Shown here one piece after another: positions 1 through 9,046 of a DNA stretch of 64,000 nt (position 1 is its first letter; every line of letters starts with the position of its first letter). Made by a program: the position numbers and the translations under genes. Below the pieces are notes generated by a model, which saw only the letters and a program-made list of their open reading frames with translations, was not told the DNA's origin and did not search any database. This stretch comes from Pseudoxanthomonas indica (GTDB lineage Bacteria; Pseudomonadota; Gammaproteobacteria; Xanthomonadales; Xanthomonadaceae), in contig NZ_FUZV01000001.1 in assembly GCF_900167565.1 (NCBI RefSeq), positions 1,674,001-1,738,000 on the forward strand, given 5' to 3'.

Positions 1-32
1 AATAGGGTGTACTGCTTCATAGCACGACTCAT
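1..32 (-). CDS. Start of an ORF overlapping the haemagglutinin stop, possible immunity protein (partial)
   Basis: Seen: the TGA stop of the haemagglutinin (29-31) overlaps an ATG at 30-32 as ATGA. The new frame reads MSRAMKQYTL and stays open to the window edge. In contact-dependent inhibition and other TPS toxin loci the gene directly after the toxin usually encodes the cognate immunity protein, often translationally coupled. Only ten codons are visible, so family and length cannot be judged. The immunity role is inferred from position alone. Confidence 0.4.
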   Translation of the reverse strand, partial: MSRAMKQYTL

Positions 33-3000
33 TTCTTACTCCGTTTCTCAAGCTCGAGTTTGGCCTTCTGCGACGGCTCCACGAACACCGGCTTGCCGAA
101 GCTACCTGGCCCCCAATTCCTATCCATCGACTCACGAACGCTTACGTCCCTCAACGACACTCCATCCGGGAACAGCGACTGCGTATACCAGCGATGGGAG
201 TCGGGAAAGCTTCCTTCATTCTTATCACCCGTGGCCGGGTTTCCTCCCAAGATCAATGGCACGCGTCCCACCAAGTCGGTTGGGTGCGTGGCCTGATACT
301 GGTTCGATGTGCCACCACTGAGAATCCAAGCGGTATCGGACGCTTCCTGCGCATTGGCTGCAGCGCCAAAGAAGTACACATTTCCGATCGCAACATTGTT
401 CTTATCTTGCTGACGAAGACTCCCGATTGCGTTGATCCAGGTCATGCTGCCCCGACTGTGATTGACGCTTTGAACGACACTGTCCTTCTCCTTGGCGATT
501 TCCGTAAATTCCTGATTGGTCTTCTCCGCTTCCGTCAGCGGCAATCTTCCACCCGTCATATCGTTGATCTTGTCGTAAATGGCATAGATCGCTTCGGCCA
601 CCGGAGTTCCCGTCTTTGGGTTCAGGATGTGGTATACGCCCGCCTTGTTAGCCATATCGCCACTCTGCAGGGAGCCGTAGTGCAGCGCTTCCTCTTCATC
701 GTTGAAGATTCCGTTGTTGAATATGTAGATCTTCCCATCAACGATCTTGACCTGGTCAAGACTGACTTCCTTTCTGCTGCAGTTCTGGGCATCGGCGTCG
801 CATTTCTGCAACAGGATCTTCTGGTCCCTCGTGGCCGCACGATGCACCAAGTCGATTTGCGTCACGGTCTGCCCAATCAACGCATTGCTCAGATCAGGGC
901 CGGTAAACACCGCCATGGTCGCCATATCAATGACCAACGCGTTCTTCTGCCGCTTGTCGGCTTCCTTCTCCAGCGCGATTGATTCCGGCGTGTCATAGCC
1001 ACCATTTGTCATGCGGATCGCGCGCGCCTCTTCACGCTTCGCGTCAACGTGCGCATAGATTTCGGCCTTCGCCTCCTGCCGGTTCTGATCGAAGGTCTGC
1101 GTCACTTCTACCTGCGTATCCAGCTCCTTCTGCAGTTCGGCCGCATCGAACTTGTTCACCAGCGCACCGCTGTTTGCGGCCACCGTGTCGGTGTTGGTGG
1201 ACGTTGCAACCTCGGCCTTGATTTGATCGATGCTCTTGCCGGTCGCAGCCTGCCCGGCAGCATCGGCAATCGTGATGTTCCTGGTGTTGATGCCGCTGTG
1301 CGTGGTGCTGCGCTGATGGTCCTCATCCTGGCCAAAGCCCACCGCGTGACTCGCCGCAACGCCGCCGGCTTTGCCGTCCTTGGAGCCCTGCGCCATCTGG
1401 TGTTCGCCGCGCTCACCGCCTCCATTGACACCCAGCGAGCCGCTGATGCCGAACGCTTCGCCCTCATAGTCGGCATGGTTCTCGATGTCGGCGATCTCCA
1501 GCGTGCCCGTGCTGAAGCTATTCCTGCCTGCATCCTCGGCGGTTTGCGTGCTGGTGATGATGCCGCCGATCAGCGTGGTCTTGTCCTTGACCATGACGCT
1601 GTAGCCACCGTCGCCGGCCAGGACGCCGCTCTGTTCATTGACGCTGGCATAGTCGGCAGTGATCTTCGACTGGTCGTAGGTGGCGCTGACCGAAGCGCCA
1701 TAGCCCACGGTGACCTCGGCGCTCGCGTTCTTCTGCTTGCTGTCGTAGGTCTGCGTGTCCTGCCGGCTTTCGATAACCAGGTTCTTCGCATCCACCGCGA
1801 TCTGCTCGCCGGTGATTTGGCCGCCGCTCAGGGTCAGCGTGCCGCCGCTGGTGACGGTGGTGCTGCCACCGCTGCCGACGTGCGAGTTGAGGTGGTGGAC
1901 TGTGGTGCCGTCGCTGTGGCCCTTGCCGACGTTGCCACCGGCCGTCACCCCCATCGCCGTGCCGGTCTGACCGTACGAGATCGCCACACCCGCCTTCCAG
2001 CCACTGGAACTGTTGGTGCTGTGCTGCTCGTAGGTGTTCTGCGCGGCGACCACGTCGATGTCGCCGTCGGCGTACAGCGTGGTGCTGTCCTGGCCGTACA
2101 CCTCCGAACCGGAAATCCGGAGGGTCGAGGCTTCGCCGGCGCCGGTCGCCACCACCGTGGTGCTCTTGCCGTTGATCTTGCTACCGACAGCCTCGCGACG
2201 GGTCGTGTTGGTCTCGCTCTCGGACTGCTGCTGCCCGTAGGTGATGGACGCACTGACGCCCTGACCACCCTGCATGGCGCCGGCCACCGCTCCAGCTGCC
2301 TGATAGGTGTCGTATGCGGTGTTGGCGGCGGCCATGGCGTTGACGCGATCATCCTTGCTCTGCCCCAGGGTCCTGGCCGACTCGTAAGCTCCGATGGCGG
2401 CATCCAATGCAGGTGCGGACACTGCGACGGTCACACCGCTCTGCTTGAAGCGGGTCTTCTCCTGATACGTGGTGGTGTTGTACGCCTCTTCGATGTTGAC
2501 GGACTTGCCGAGCAACGTGGTGCTGCCTTCCGGCGAGGACACCGTCGAGCCGACGATGTGCAGGGCACCGTCGTTCGCGGCCAGCGTGGTGTCGCCATGC
2601 AGACTGCCCACCATTGAACCGACCGCATGATGGCTGTCCTCGTTGGTCTCCCGCGTGGTGCTGCGGGTGCCTGCCGTGACACTGGCGCCACCATCGCTGA
2701 ACACGCCGCTTTCGTCCTTGCGGTGATAACGGTTCGCCGTGCGGGTGCCGTAGGCGGCTTCGATCGTCACGTTGTCCTTCGCGATCACCGTCGTGCCCAG
2801 GTCAGAGACCACGTTGCTGCCAGCGATGGTGATGTTCTGAGCTTGGATGCCGACGCTGCGTCCGCTGAACGTGCTGCCCTGGACGAAGGTCGCGTCTACG
2901 TTGTTTCGCTGCAGTGTGCTGGTGCTGCCAACTGCGTGGTCATCCGTGAAGGAGTGGCTCTCGCTGCGATGGGTGGTGGCCACACCATGGGTGATGTTGA

Positions 3001-5074
3001 CGTTGCCCTTGGCCATCGCGGTCACCGCGCCGTTGTCGCTGCGGACCGTCGCCGCGCGGGCCGTGATGTCGCCTTCCGCCTGTAGCAGCACATTGCCGCG
3101 AGTTTGGATTTCAGTGCCGAGCTCCTGGCTGTGCCCCCACCCCGCATGGTTGTCGGCGTCGGCGACACTGCGGTTCTGCTCACCGACGGTGATCGTGCCC
3201 AGGTTGATGTTGCGGCCCGCGGACACCAGGGTCTGCCCGCCCTCGCCCGCATTGGACACCTGGGTGGCGCTCAGGTTGGCGTCGCGGCCGGCGACCACGG
3301 CCAGCGTGCCGCCCGGCTGGGTCACAGACAAACCGGCTGAGCGATCCAGCGTGGTGTTGCTGAAACTGCTGTCGCCGACCGTTGTGGACCACGACGTGGT
3401 CGTGCTCACCGAGTTGATGTCGCGGCCGGCGGTGGCGACCAGCGAATTGCGCGCATCGATGATGCCGCCGATGTTGTCCAGGTCAGTGCGGGCGTGCAGG
3501 CCCACCTGATCGCCGGTGATGCGACCGCCCAGATTGCGCAGGTTCTCGCCGCTCAGCTGCACGGCCGTTCGGCCGGCGAGCCTGCCGGAGTTGACCAGGT
3601 CGCCTTTGAGATGGAGGTTGATGGTGTCGGCTGAGATCAGCGTGCCGTTGGCGTTTAGATCGCCCGGTCGCACGCGCACGTACACCTGCGGCGCCAGCGC
3701 CGTGGTGGTCGTGCCGTCCGGGAGGGTGATGGTCTGCTCGACCAGCCAGACAATGTCGCTGGTCAGCGCGGCCATCTGCTCGGCGGTCAGGGCGATGCCG
3801 GGGCGCAGATTCCACGCCTGCGCGAAGGTGGCGCCATTCGCCAGCAGGGCGCGGTACTGCGCCTCGTCGCTGGCGTAACCCTCCAGAAAGCGGTGACCGG
3901 TCAGCTGACCGATTTGCTCGCGCACCAGCTTCTGCTCGTAGTAGCCGTCACCCAGACGCTTATGCATGGTGGCCGGGTCGGTGCCGAGCTGGCCCAGCAG
4001 GTAGTCCGACGACATCCAGTTGCGGTACTGGGTGAAGGCCGGATCGGTTTCGATCAGGTAGCCGCTCGCACCCGGTGCCGAACGAAACAGGCTGCTGTCC
4101 GGGAACGCGGTGTCGGCGCCGATCGTGCGCACGGTGGCCGGCAGCAGCGGTGTCGCCTGGTTGCCGGCATCGACCGTCATACCGTCAGTCACCACCAGCC
4201 CCTGCGGCACCTCGTGCTGGTGGGCCGCCTCCGGGCTGTCGGTGATTACGGCCACCGTGGGTCCGACCTCCGTGATCTCCCGATCACCTGTGCCATGAGG
4301 GATGTCGGCGGCGCCGTTCGCGGATCCGCCTGTGGTGGCGGACGGGTCGCCGCCGTCCAGGTTCTGCTTCACTTCCGCGATCGGCAGCGTAATCGTGCTC
4401 GTCTTGCGCTGCTGATAGGGCGAGGGGTCGCCCCAGTTACGCTTCTTGCTGCCGCTGCTGCCCTCGTCGTGGGTGAACACGGTCGTGCCCACGTCGTGGA
4501 TGCTGCGCGTTCCTTCCGCGTCGAGGTTGCGAAGCGACCCGATGGCGCCGGTAATGGCGCCGCCGACCAGGATCCGGCTCTTGTCGTTGACGAAGTCGTC
4601 GCCGTCCAGGTGCAGATTGCCGCCGGCCGACACCTTGCCCGGATCGCTCTCCTGCACCTGGGTTTGCTGCGTGGTGCGTTCGTACTCGATTGCCGTCCAC
4701 GCATTGACCCGCTGCCCTGCGAACTCGGTGCCAGGCTTGAACTGCAACTGCCCCGCTCTGGGTTCGCGGTCGTGCACCATCGCGAAATCGTCGTTCGAGT
4801 AGAGCCGGCCCATCGCGTCCTGCGGCAGGTCAGCCGCATAGTTGTCTCCGTGGTCGTTGACGAAGATGTCGGTGATGGCCTCGCTGCCAACCAGTACCGG
4901 CGCATCGCTCACTCGGAAGTGGGCGTTGCCGTTCTCGAAGTACGCGGCACCCAGGGCCAGATCGCCGGCGATCTCGATTGTCGCGGAAAGATTGCGGACC
5001 GATTGGGCACGGCCTGTCGCAATACCATTGGCATCGAGAGCGCCTCCGATGCGGGCATCGCCCATGGCGATCAA
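29..5074 (-). CDS. Filamentous haemagglutinin/CdiA-like exoprotein, C-terminal fragment (frameshifted) with hydrolase-like toxin tip
   Basis: C-terminal 1681 codons of the TpsA exoprotein, in a different frame from the N-terminal part. It opens at a TTG with no evident RBS, so it is unlikely to be translated alone. Most of it is repetitive beta-helix haemagglutinin sequence (G-N-V, A-G-G-D-I type repeats). It ends in a more helical pretoxin stretch and a globular tip of roughly 200 residues. The tip carries NHSRGS with a candidate nucleophile Ser at residue 1540, HPTDLVG (Asp 1600) and SHRWY (His 1627), the order of an alpha/beta-hydrolase triad. No VENN motif was seen. With the frame restored the protein would be near 2970 aa. 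The family call is firm; the enzymatic call is inference from motif order. Confidence 0.85.
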   Translation of the reverse strand: MIAMGDARIGGALDANGIATGRAQSVRNLSATIEIAGDLALGAAYFENGNAHFRVSDAPVLVGSEAITDIFVNDHGDNYAADLPQDAMGRLYSNDDFAMVHDREPRAGQLQFKPGTEFAGQRVNAWTAIEYERTTQQTQVQESDPGKVSAGGNLHLDGDDFVNDKSRILVGGAITGAIGSLRNLDAEGTRSIHDVGTTVFTHDEGSSGSKKRNWGDPSPYQQRKTSTITLPIAEVKQNLDGGDPSATTGGSANGAADIPHGTGDREITEVGPTVAVITDSPEAAHQHEVPQGLVVTDGMTVDAGNQATPLLPATVRTIGADTAFPDSSLFRSAPGASGYLIETDPAFTQYRNWMSSDYLLGQLGTDPATMHKRLGDGYYEQKLVREQIGQLTGHRFLEGYASDEAQYRALLANGATFAQAWNLRPGIALTAEQMAALTSDIVWLVEQTITLPDGTTTTALAPQVYVRVRPGDLNANGTLISADTINLHLKGDLVNSGRLAGRTAVQLSGENLRNLGGRITGDQVGLHARTDLDNIGGIIDARNSLVATAGRDINSVSTTTSWSTTVGDSSFSNTTLDRSAGLSVTQPGGTLAVVAGRDANLSATQVSNAGEGGQTLVSAGRNINLGTITVGEQNRSVADADNHAGWGHSQELGTEIQTRGNVLLQAEGDITARAATVRSDNGAVTAMAKGNVNITHGVATTHRSESHSFTDDHAVGSTSTLQRNNVDATFVQGSTFSGRSVGIQAQNITIAGSNVVSDLGTTVIAKDNVTIEAAYGTRTANRYHRKDESGVFSDGGASVTAGTRSTTRETNEDSHHAVGSMVGSLHGDTTLAANDGALHIVGSTVSSPEGSTTLLGKSVNIEEAYNTTTYQEKTRFKQSGVTVAVSAPALDAAIGAYESARTLGQSKDDRVNAMAAANTAYDTYQAAGAVAGAMQGGQGVSASITYGQQQSESETNTTRREAVGSKINGKSTTVVATGAGEASTLRISGSEVYGQDSTTLYADGDIDVVAAQNTYEQHSTNSSSGWKAGVAISYGQTGTAMGVTAGGNVGKGHSDGTTVHHLNSHVGSGGSTTVTSGGTLTLSGGQITGEQIAVDAKNLVIESRQDTQTYDSKQKNASAEVTVGYGASVSATYDQSKITADYASVNEQSGVLAGDGGYSVMVKDKTTLIGGIITSTQTAEDAGRNSFSTGTLEIADIENHADYEGEAFGISGSLGVNGGGERGEHQMAQGSKDGKAGGVAASHAVGFGQDEDHQRSTTHSGINTRNITIADAAGQAATGKSIDQIKAEVATSTNTDTVAANSGALVNKFDAAELQKELDTQVEVTQTFDQNRQEAKAEIYAHVDAKREEARAIRMTNGGYDTPESIALEKEADKRQKNALVIDMATMAVFTGPDLSNALIGQTVTQIDLVHRAATRDQKILLQKCDADAQNCSRKEVSLDQVKIVDGKIYIFNNGIFNDEEEALHYGSLQSGDMANKAGVYHILNPKTGTPVAEAIYAIYDKINDMTGGRLPLTEAEKTNQEFTEIAKEKDSVVQSVNHSRGSMTWINAIGSLRQQDKNNVAIGNVYFFGAAANAQEASDTAWILSGGTSNQYQATHPTDLVGRVPLILGGNPATGDKNEGSFPDSHRWYTQSLFPDGVSLRDVSVRESMDRNWGPGSFGKPVFVEPSQKAKLELEKRSKK

Positions 5075-8000
5075 GCTGGCATGCTCCTGGTGACCAGTTC
5101 GCCGGCGCCGAGGTCCAGGTCGCCACGGCTGGCAATCGTCGCGGCCTTGGTTTCTCCCTTTACGGTTTCATCATGGTTGCTGACGGTCCCGGCCTGGATT
5201 GCGACCTGGTCACCGTAGATGCGACCGGTGCCGACATTTGCCAGGGTGACGGCATCGATACGGGTAGCGCCGCCATCGATCAGACCGCGGTTGGTGAGGT
5301 CAGTGTCGGCCACCACGTGCGTGCGGCCACCACTGATCGTGCCGTCGACGGCGTTGTCGATGGTCGCGCCGCTGACGGTCAGGTCGCCGGCCTGGATCAG
5401 GCTGTGGTTGATCAGCGTGCCGGCGGTGCGGATGTCGAGCTTGCCGTTTGCGGTGACCTCGCCGGTGTGGACGTAGTCCTGCTGTAGCGCGATCGTCAGG
5501 TCGCCCTGCGACAGCACGGTGCCGTCGCCAGTCATGCCGTTGGCCGTGTGGGTCTGGTTTGTTCCGGAGAACAGTGTGCCACCGGTATTGGTGATCTGGT
5601 CGACGGTGACGCCGATGCTGGCCGCCGACGAGACCGTGCCACCCGTGTTGGTCAGCGCGCTACCCGTGCCCGAACCAGCAACGCCAATATGCGTACTGGC
5701 CACGATCAGACCGGCGCTGTTGTCGACGCGTTTGGCGTTGAGCGTCACCTTGTCGCCCTGCAACCCCAGCACCAGGGCCGGATCCGCACTGAGCGTGTCG
5801 CGATTGAGGACCGACACAGCCGTCAGGTCCAGCGCGCCGCCGGTAGCGATCAGGCCACCGGTATTGTCGGCATCGCCCGTCAACGACGCCGTCAGATTCG
5901 TCCCGGCCTGCACAGTGCCGCCGGCATTGCGCAGCGCGGCGCCAGTGAGCCGGACATTGTCGCCGCGCAGGTAGCCATTGCTGTTGTCGATGGCGGCCGA
6001 ATGCGCCGCCATGGCGAGCGTACCGGAGGTGGCGGCGATGGTGCCGTGGGCGTTGCCCAGCGCTTGCTGGCGCGTGTCGATGGTGGTGTTCGCACCGACG
6101 ATCTGGCCATTCGCGTTTTCCAGACCGGCGCTGTCCAGCGCGATATCGCCGTCGGCCTGCAGCGCGCCCCCCGCATTGTCGAGCAGGCCGTCTGCAGTGA
6201 GGTGCAGATCGTCTTCGAGGGAGGCGATAACCCCGTGCTCGCCATTGCGCACGCTGCCCGCGCGAACGGTAGCTCTGCTCGAGGCCACGACTGTGCCGCC
6301 ACGGTTGTCGAGAGCCTGCGCAACCGCCAATCCCAACGCGTCACCGGCGCTGATCATGCCGGCGCGATTGAGGACCTGATCGGATGTCAGACCCATCGCC
6401 TCCGCCGAGGCGATCGTGCCGCGGGTGTTGTCCAGCGTTTGCGCCACCTCAATCCGCGATTTTGCCTCTCCGGCAGCACTGAGTACGCCATCGCTATTGT
6501 TCAAACTAGCGGCATCCAGTTGCAGGGCGCCGGTAGTCGCGATTGTCCCTGTCGCGTTGTCCAGCGCACCACGCACACGCAGGTCCAGCGACCCGGCGCC
6601 CGTGGCCGTCAGCGTGCCGCCCGCGGTCGTCAACTTGCCGGTGTCGATGCGGATACGCTGCGCCGACGTGGTGCCATCGCGCAGATCCGTCGTATCGCCC
6701 GTGATGGTCAGCGAGCCGTTGCTCCCAAGCGTTCCGCCCGCGCCGTTCAGCGCATTCGCAGTCATCGCGAGCGCGCCGGTTCCGGCCTGACGCACGGTGC
6801 CGCCAGCATTGCCGAAGGTCGCGGCGCTGATCGTCAGATCGCCGTTGCTCTCGATCGTGCCGCCGTCGCCGTTGTCGAGTGTGCCGCGCACGCTGAGTAT
6901 GTTGGCTGCCGCGCCGCTGGCAATGAGGTGACCGCCACGGCTATCGAAAGTGTCAGCGCTGAGCGTGATCTGCGTGGCGCTCAGGGTCGCGCTGCGATGA
7001 TTGGCCTGAGTGGCCGTCAGGTTCACTGCGCCCGCGGTGGCGATGGTGCCGCCTGCGCCAGTCAACACGCCCGTGCGTATCGTCAGTCCGTTCGTGCCGG
7101 ACTGCTCGATTCGACCACGCTCGTTGAGGAGGTTGGTATTACTGACGGTCAGCGCGCTCGCATTGCTGGCGACGACACCGTCGGTGTTGTCGATCGTGCC
7201 CGCCACTTTGAGCGTCGTCGCATCGGCGCCGCTGTGCGACAACGTACCGGCGCGGTTGCTGAAATCATGGGCGTCGAGCGTGAGCGCACCGGCCAACTTG
7301 AGCTGGCCGGCATCGTTGTTCACCTGACCGACGTGGAGCGTGGTCGGACCCGTCACGGTCAACTCACCGCCGGCATTGCGCAGGTCGCCCCCCTTCAACG
7401 TCAACCGGCGCAACGCGAGGTGGCCGCCGTCGTTGTTGAGGCCCTGCGCTGAAGCCAAGTCCATCCCACCACTGGACCGGATGCGCCCGCCATCGTTGTT
7501 GAGCAACCCGGCAATGTTGAGTGCACCGTCAGCCAGCGGAATCACGCTGGATTGGCTGCCGCTACCTGTTGCGCTGGAATCGCCAATGCCCGTCGGGCCA
7601 TCTGTGCCGCCGGCCGCTCCGCTACCGTCACCGCCAGCGGCTTCGCCGTGGCTGCCGCTGCCGCCTTCACTGCCTCCGCTCAATTCCGCCATGCCGATGC
7701 GACCGCCATCTCGGTTGCCGAGCGAACCGGCGTTCAGCGCCAAAGCCTGCACACCGCTCTGTTCGATCGCGCCACCGCGATTGGTGAGCGACGACGCATT
7801 CACCTCGATGCGACGCGCATTGAGCGTGCCGCCTTCATTGTTCACGTCGGCCGGCGTGGTGACCGTCAGTTCGCGTACGGCGCTGAGCGTGCCCGCGTTG
7901 GTGACACCGCCCGTCGCGTTCAAGCGCGTGTTCTGCTGCGATTGCAACGCGCTCGTGTTGATCAGGCGACCGTCGACCGTCACTGTCAGATCGCCGACCT

Positions 8001-8949
8001 GTGCGCCGATGGTGCCGGCGTTCGTCACGCCGACGCCTGCCTCAGTGCCGATCAATGCGATGTGGTTGGCATACATGCCGCCGAGCGCACTGACGTCCAA
8101 TGCGAACTGCGGGACAGCGCCACGGTCGCCGTCGACCTTAGTGATCTGCGTGTGGTCGGCGCTGACCTTGTTGGCCCCCATCGTGACCTTGAGCCGGTTC
8201 GCCCAAACGCCCGCATTGAGCTGCACTGAGCGTGCAATCAGATCGGTGTAGTCGCTGCGACTGGCATCCAGGCCGGCGCCGTTGACCTGGATAGCGCCAC
8301 TGCCTTCGACTCGGTAGCCGTCGAGTGCCCCACCTTTGAGGATCGGGCGGCCGGTTGTCAGCGTCGCGCGACTGGCGTTGATGAAACCGCCGTTGCTCAC
8401 CTGGATGCCACTCGGATTGGCGATGATCACTTCGGCGCGGTCGCCGGCGACCTCTACATAGCCGGTGAGGTGGCTGGGATGGGCGGAGTTCACCTCATTG
8501 AGGATCACGCGCGCCGTGCCAGTGGCCAGCGACGGATTGCCCTGGACCCAGCCGCCCAGTTGCGTCTGCACATTGGCGCGCGCGTTGTTGAGGATCGCGC
8601 CTTCAGTGCCCACGTCGAACTGGTCGTACGTGTTCCTGGATACCCCTGCAGAGCTGGGCGTCTGGATATTTACCAACGGCACGTTGTTCGATGTTTCCAG
8701 CACCGTGGGGCGCTGGTTGCCGGGCGTGTTGGGATCGCCACTGATCTGGCCCTGCACCGCCTGCGCGAGCGCGGGCAAACTGATCACGAAACCCAAGCCC
8801 ACGTACATCGCCACTCGCAGCGCCGGCAAAGACGTCGTGCGCTCGCCTCCGGCACCGCCTGAACCACCCTGTGCGGACGAGGTGAGTTCCGAAGCAACCT
8901 GTACGAGCCCGAGTACTTTGTTGTAGACCAGACGATAGATGCGATTCAC
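5071..8949 (-). CDS. Filamentous haemagglutinin/CdiA-like TpsA exoprotein, N-terminal fragment
   Basis: N-terminal 1292 aa of a two-partner secretion exoprotein. Residues 1-25 (MNRIYRLVYNKVLGLVQVAS) match the extended signal peptide region of large exported proteins. A hydrophobic core and an ALAQA cleavage site follow near residue 64. The TPS secretion domain occupies about residues 70-330 and contains NPSL and NPSGI turns of the kind TpsB recognises. The rest is haemagglutinin repeats built on N-x-G-G-x-L/I. The frame ends prematurely (ELVTRSMPA, stop at 5071). Inserting one G in the AGGAGC at about 5084-5090 would read ELVTREHASLIAMGDA and continue into the downstream ORF. The cognate transporter gene is directly upstream, 97 bp away. 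In this sequence it would make a truncated adhesin without a toxic tip. Confidence 0.88.
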   Translation of the reverse strand: MNRIYRLVYNKVLGLVQVASELTSSAQGGSGGAGGERTTSLPALRVAMYVGLGFVISLPALAQAVQGQISGDPNTPGNQRPTVLETSNNVPLVNIQTPSSAGVSRNTYDQFDVGTEGAILNNARANVQTQLGGWVQGNPSLATGTARVILNEVNSAHPSHLTGYVEVAGDRAEVIIANPSGIQVSNGGFINASRATLTTGRPILKGGALDGYRVEGSGAIQVNGAGLDASRSDYTDLIARSVQLNAGVWANRLKVTMGANKVSADHTQITKVDGDRGAVPQFALDVSALGGMYANHIALIGTEAGVGVTNAGTIGAQVGDLTVTVDGRLINTSALQSQQNTRLNATGGVTNAGTLSAVRELTVTTPADVNNEGGTLNARRIEVNASSLTNRGGAIEQSGVQALALNAGSLGNRDGGRIGMAELSGGSEGGSGSHGEAAGGDGSGAAGGTDGPTGIGDSSATGSGSQSSVIPLADGALNIAGLLNNDGGRIRSSGGMDLASAQGLNNDGGHLALRRLTLKGGDLRNAGGELTVTGPTTLHVGQVNNDAGQLKLAGALTLDAHDFSNRAGTLSHSGADATTLKVAGTIDNTDGVVASNASALTVSNTNLLNERGRIEQSGTNGLTIRTGVLTGAGGTIATAGAVNLTATQANHRSATLSATQITLSADTFDSRGGHLIASGAAANILSVRGTLDNGDGGTIESNGDLTISAATFGNAGGTVRQAGTGALAMTANALNGAGGTLGSNGSLTITGDTTDLRDGTTSAQRIRIDTGKLTTAGGTLTATGAGSLDLRVRGALDNATGTIATTGALQLDAASLNNSDGVLSAAGEAKSRIEVAQTLDNTRGTIASAEAMGLTSDQVLNRAGMISAGDALGLAVAQALDNRGGTVVASSRATVRAGSVRNGEHGVIASLEDDLHLTADGLLDNAGGALQADGDIALDSAGLENANGQIVGANTTIDTRQQALGNAHGTIAATSGTLAMAAHSAAIDNSNGYLRGDNVRLTGAALRNAGGTVQAGTNLTASLTGDADNTGGLIATGGALDLTAVSVLNRDTLSADPALVLGLQGDKVTLNAKRVDNSAGLIVASTHIGVAGSGTGSALTNTGGTVSSAASIGVTVDQITNTGGTLFSGTNQTHTANGMTGDGTVLSQGDLTIALQQDYVHTGEVTANGKLDIRTAGTLINHSLIQAGDLTVSGATIDNAVDGTISGGRTHVVADTDLTNRGLIDGGATRIDAVTLANVGTGRIYGDQVAIQAGTVSNHDETVKGETKAATIASRGDLDLGAGELVTRSMPA

Positions 8950-9046
8950 AACGTGCTTTTCTTGTTCTAGTGCGTACTTCTTGGTTGTTGTTCTTGCCGC
9001 GCGACGGCGAGCTGTCGCGCGGAGCTCAGCTTGATCGGAGACGAAG

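Noticed and set aside
1049..8251. Long plus-strand ORFs opposite the haemagglutinin (for example 1049-2617, 5548-7452)
   Set aside because: Shadow frames of a GC-rich repetitive gene: Arg/Val/Gly-rich, no RBS, no recognisable domains. The minus strand carries the signal peptide and TPS domain.
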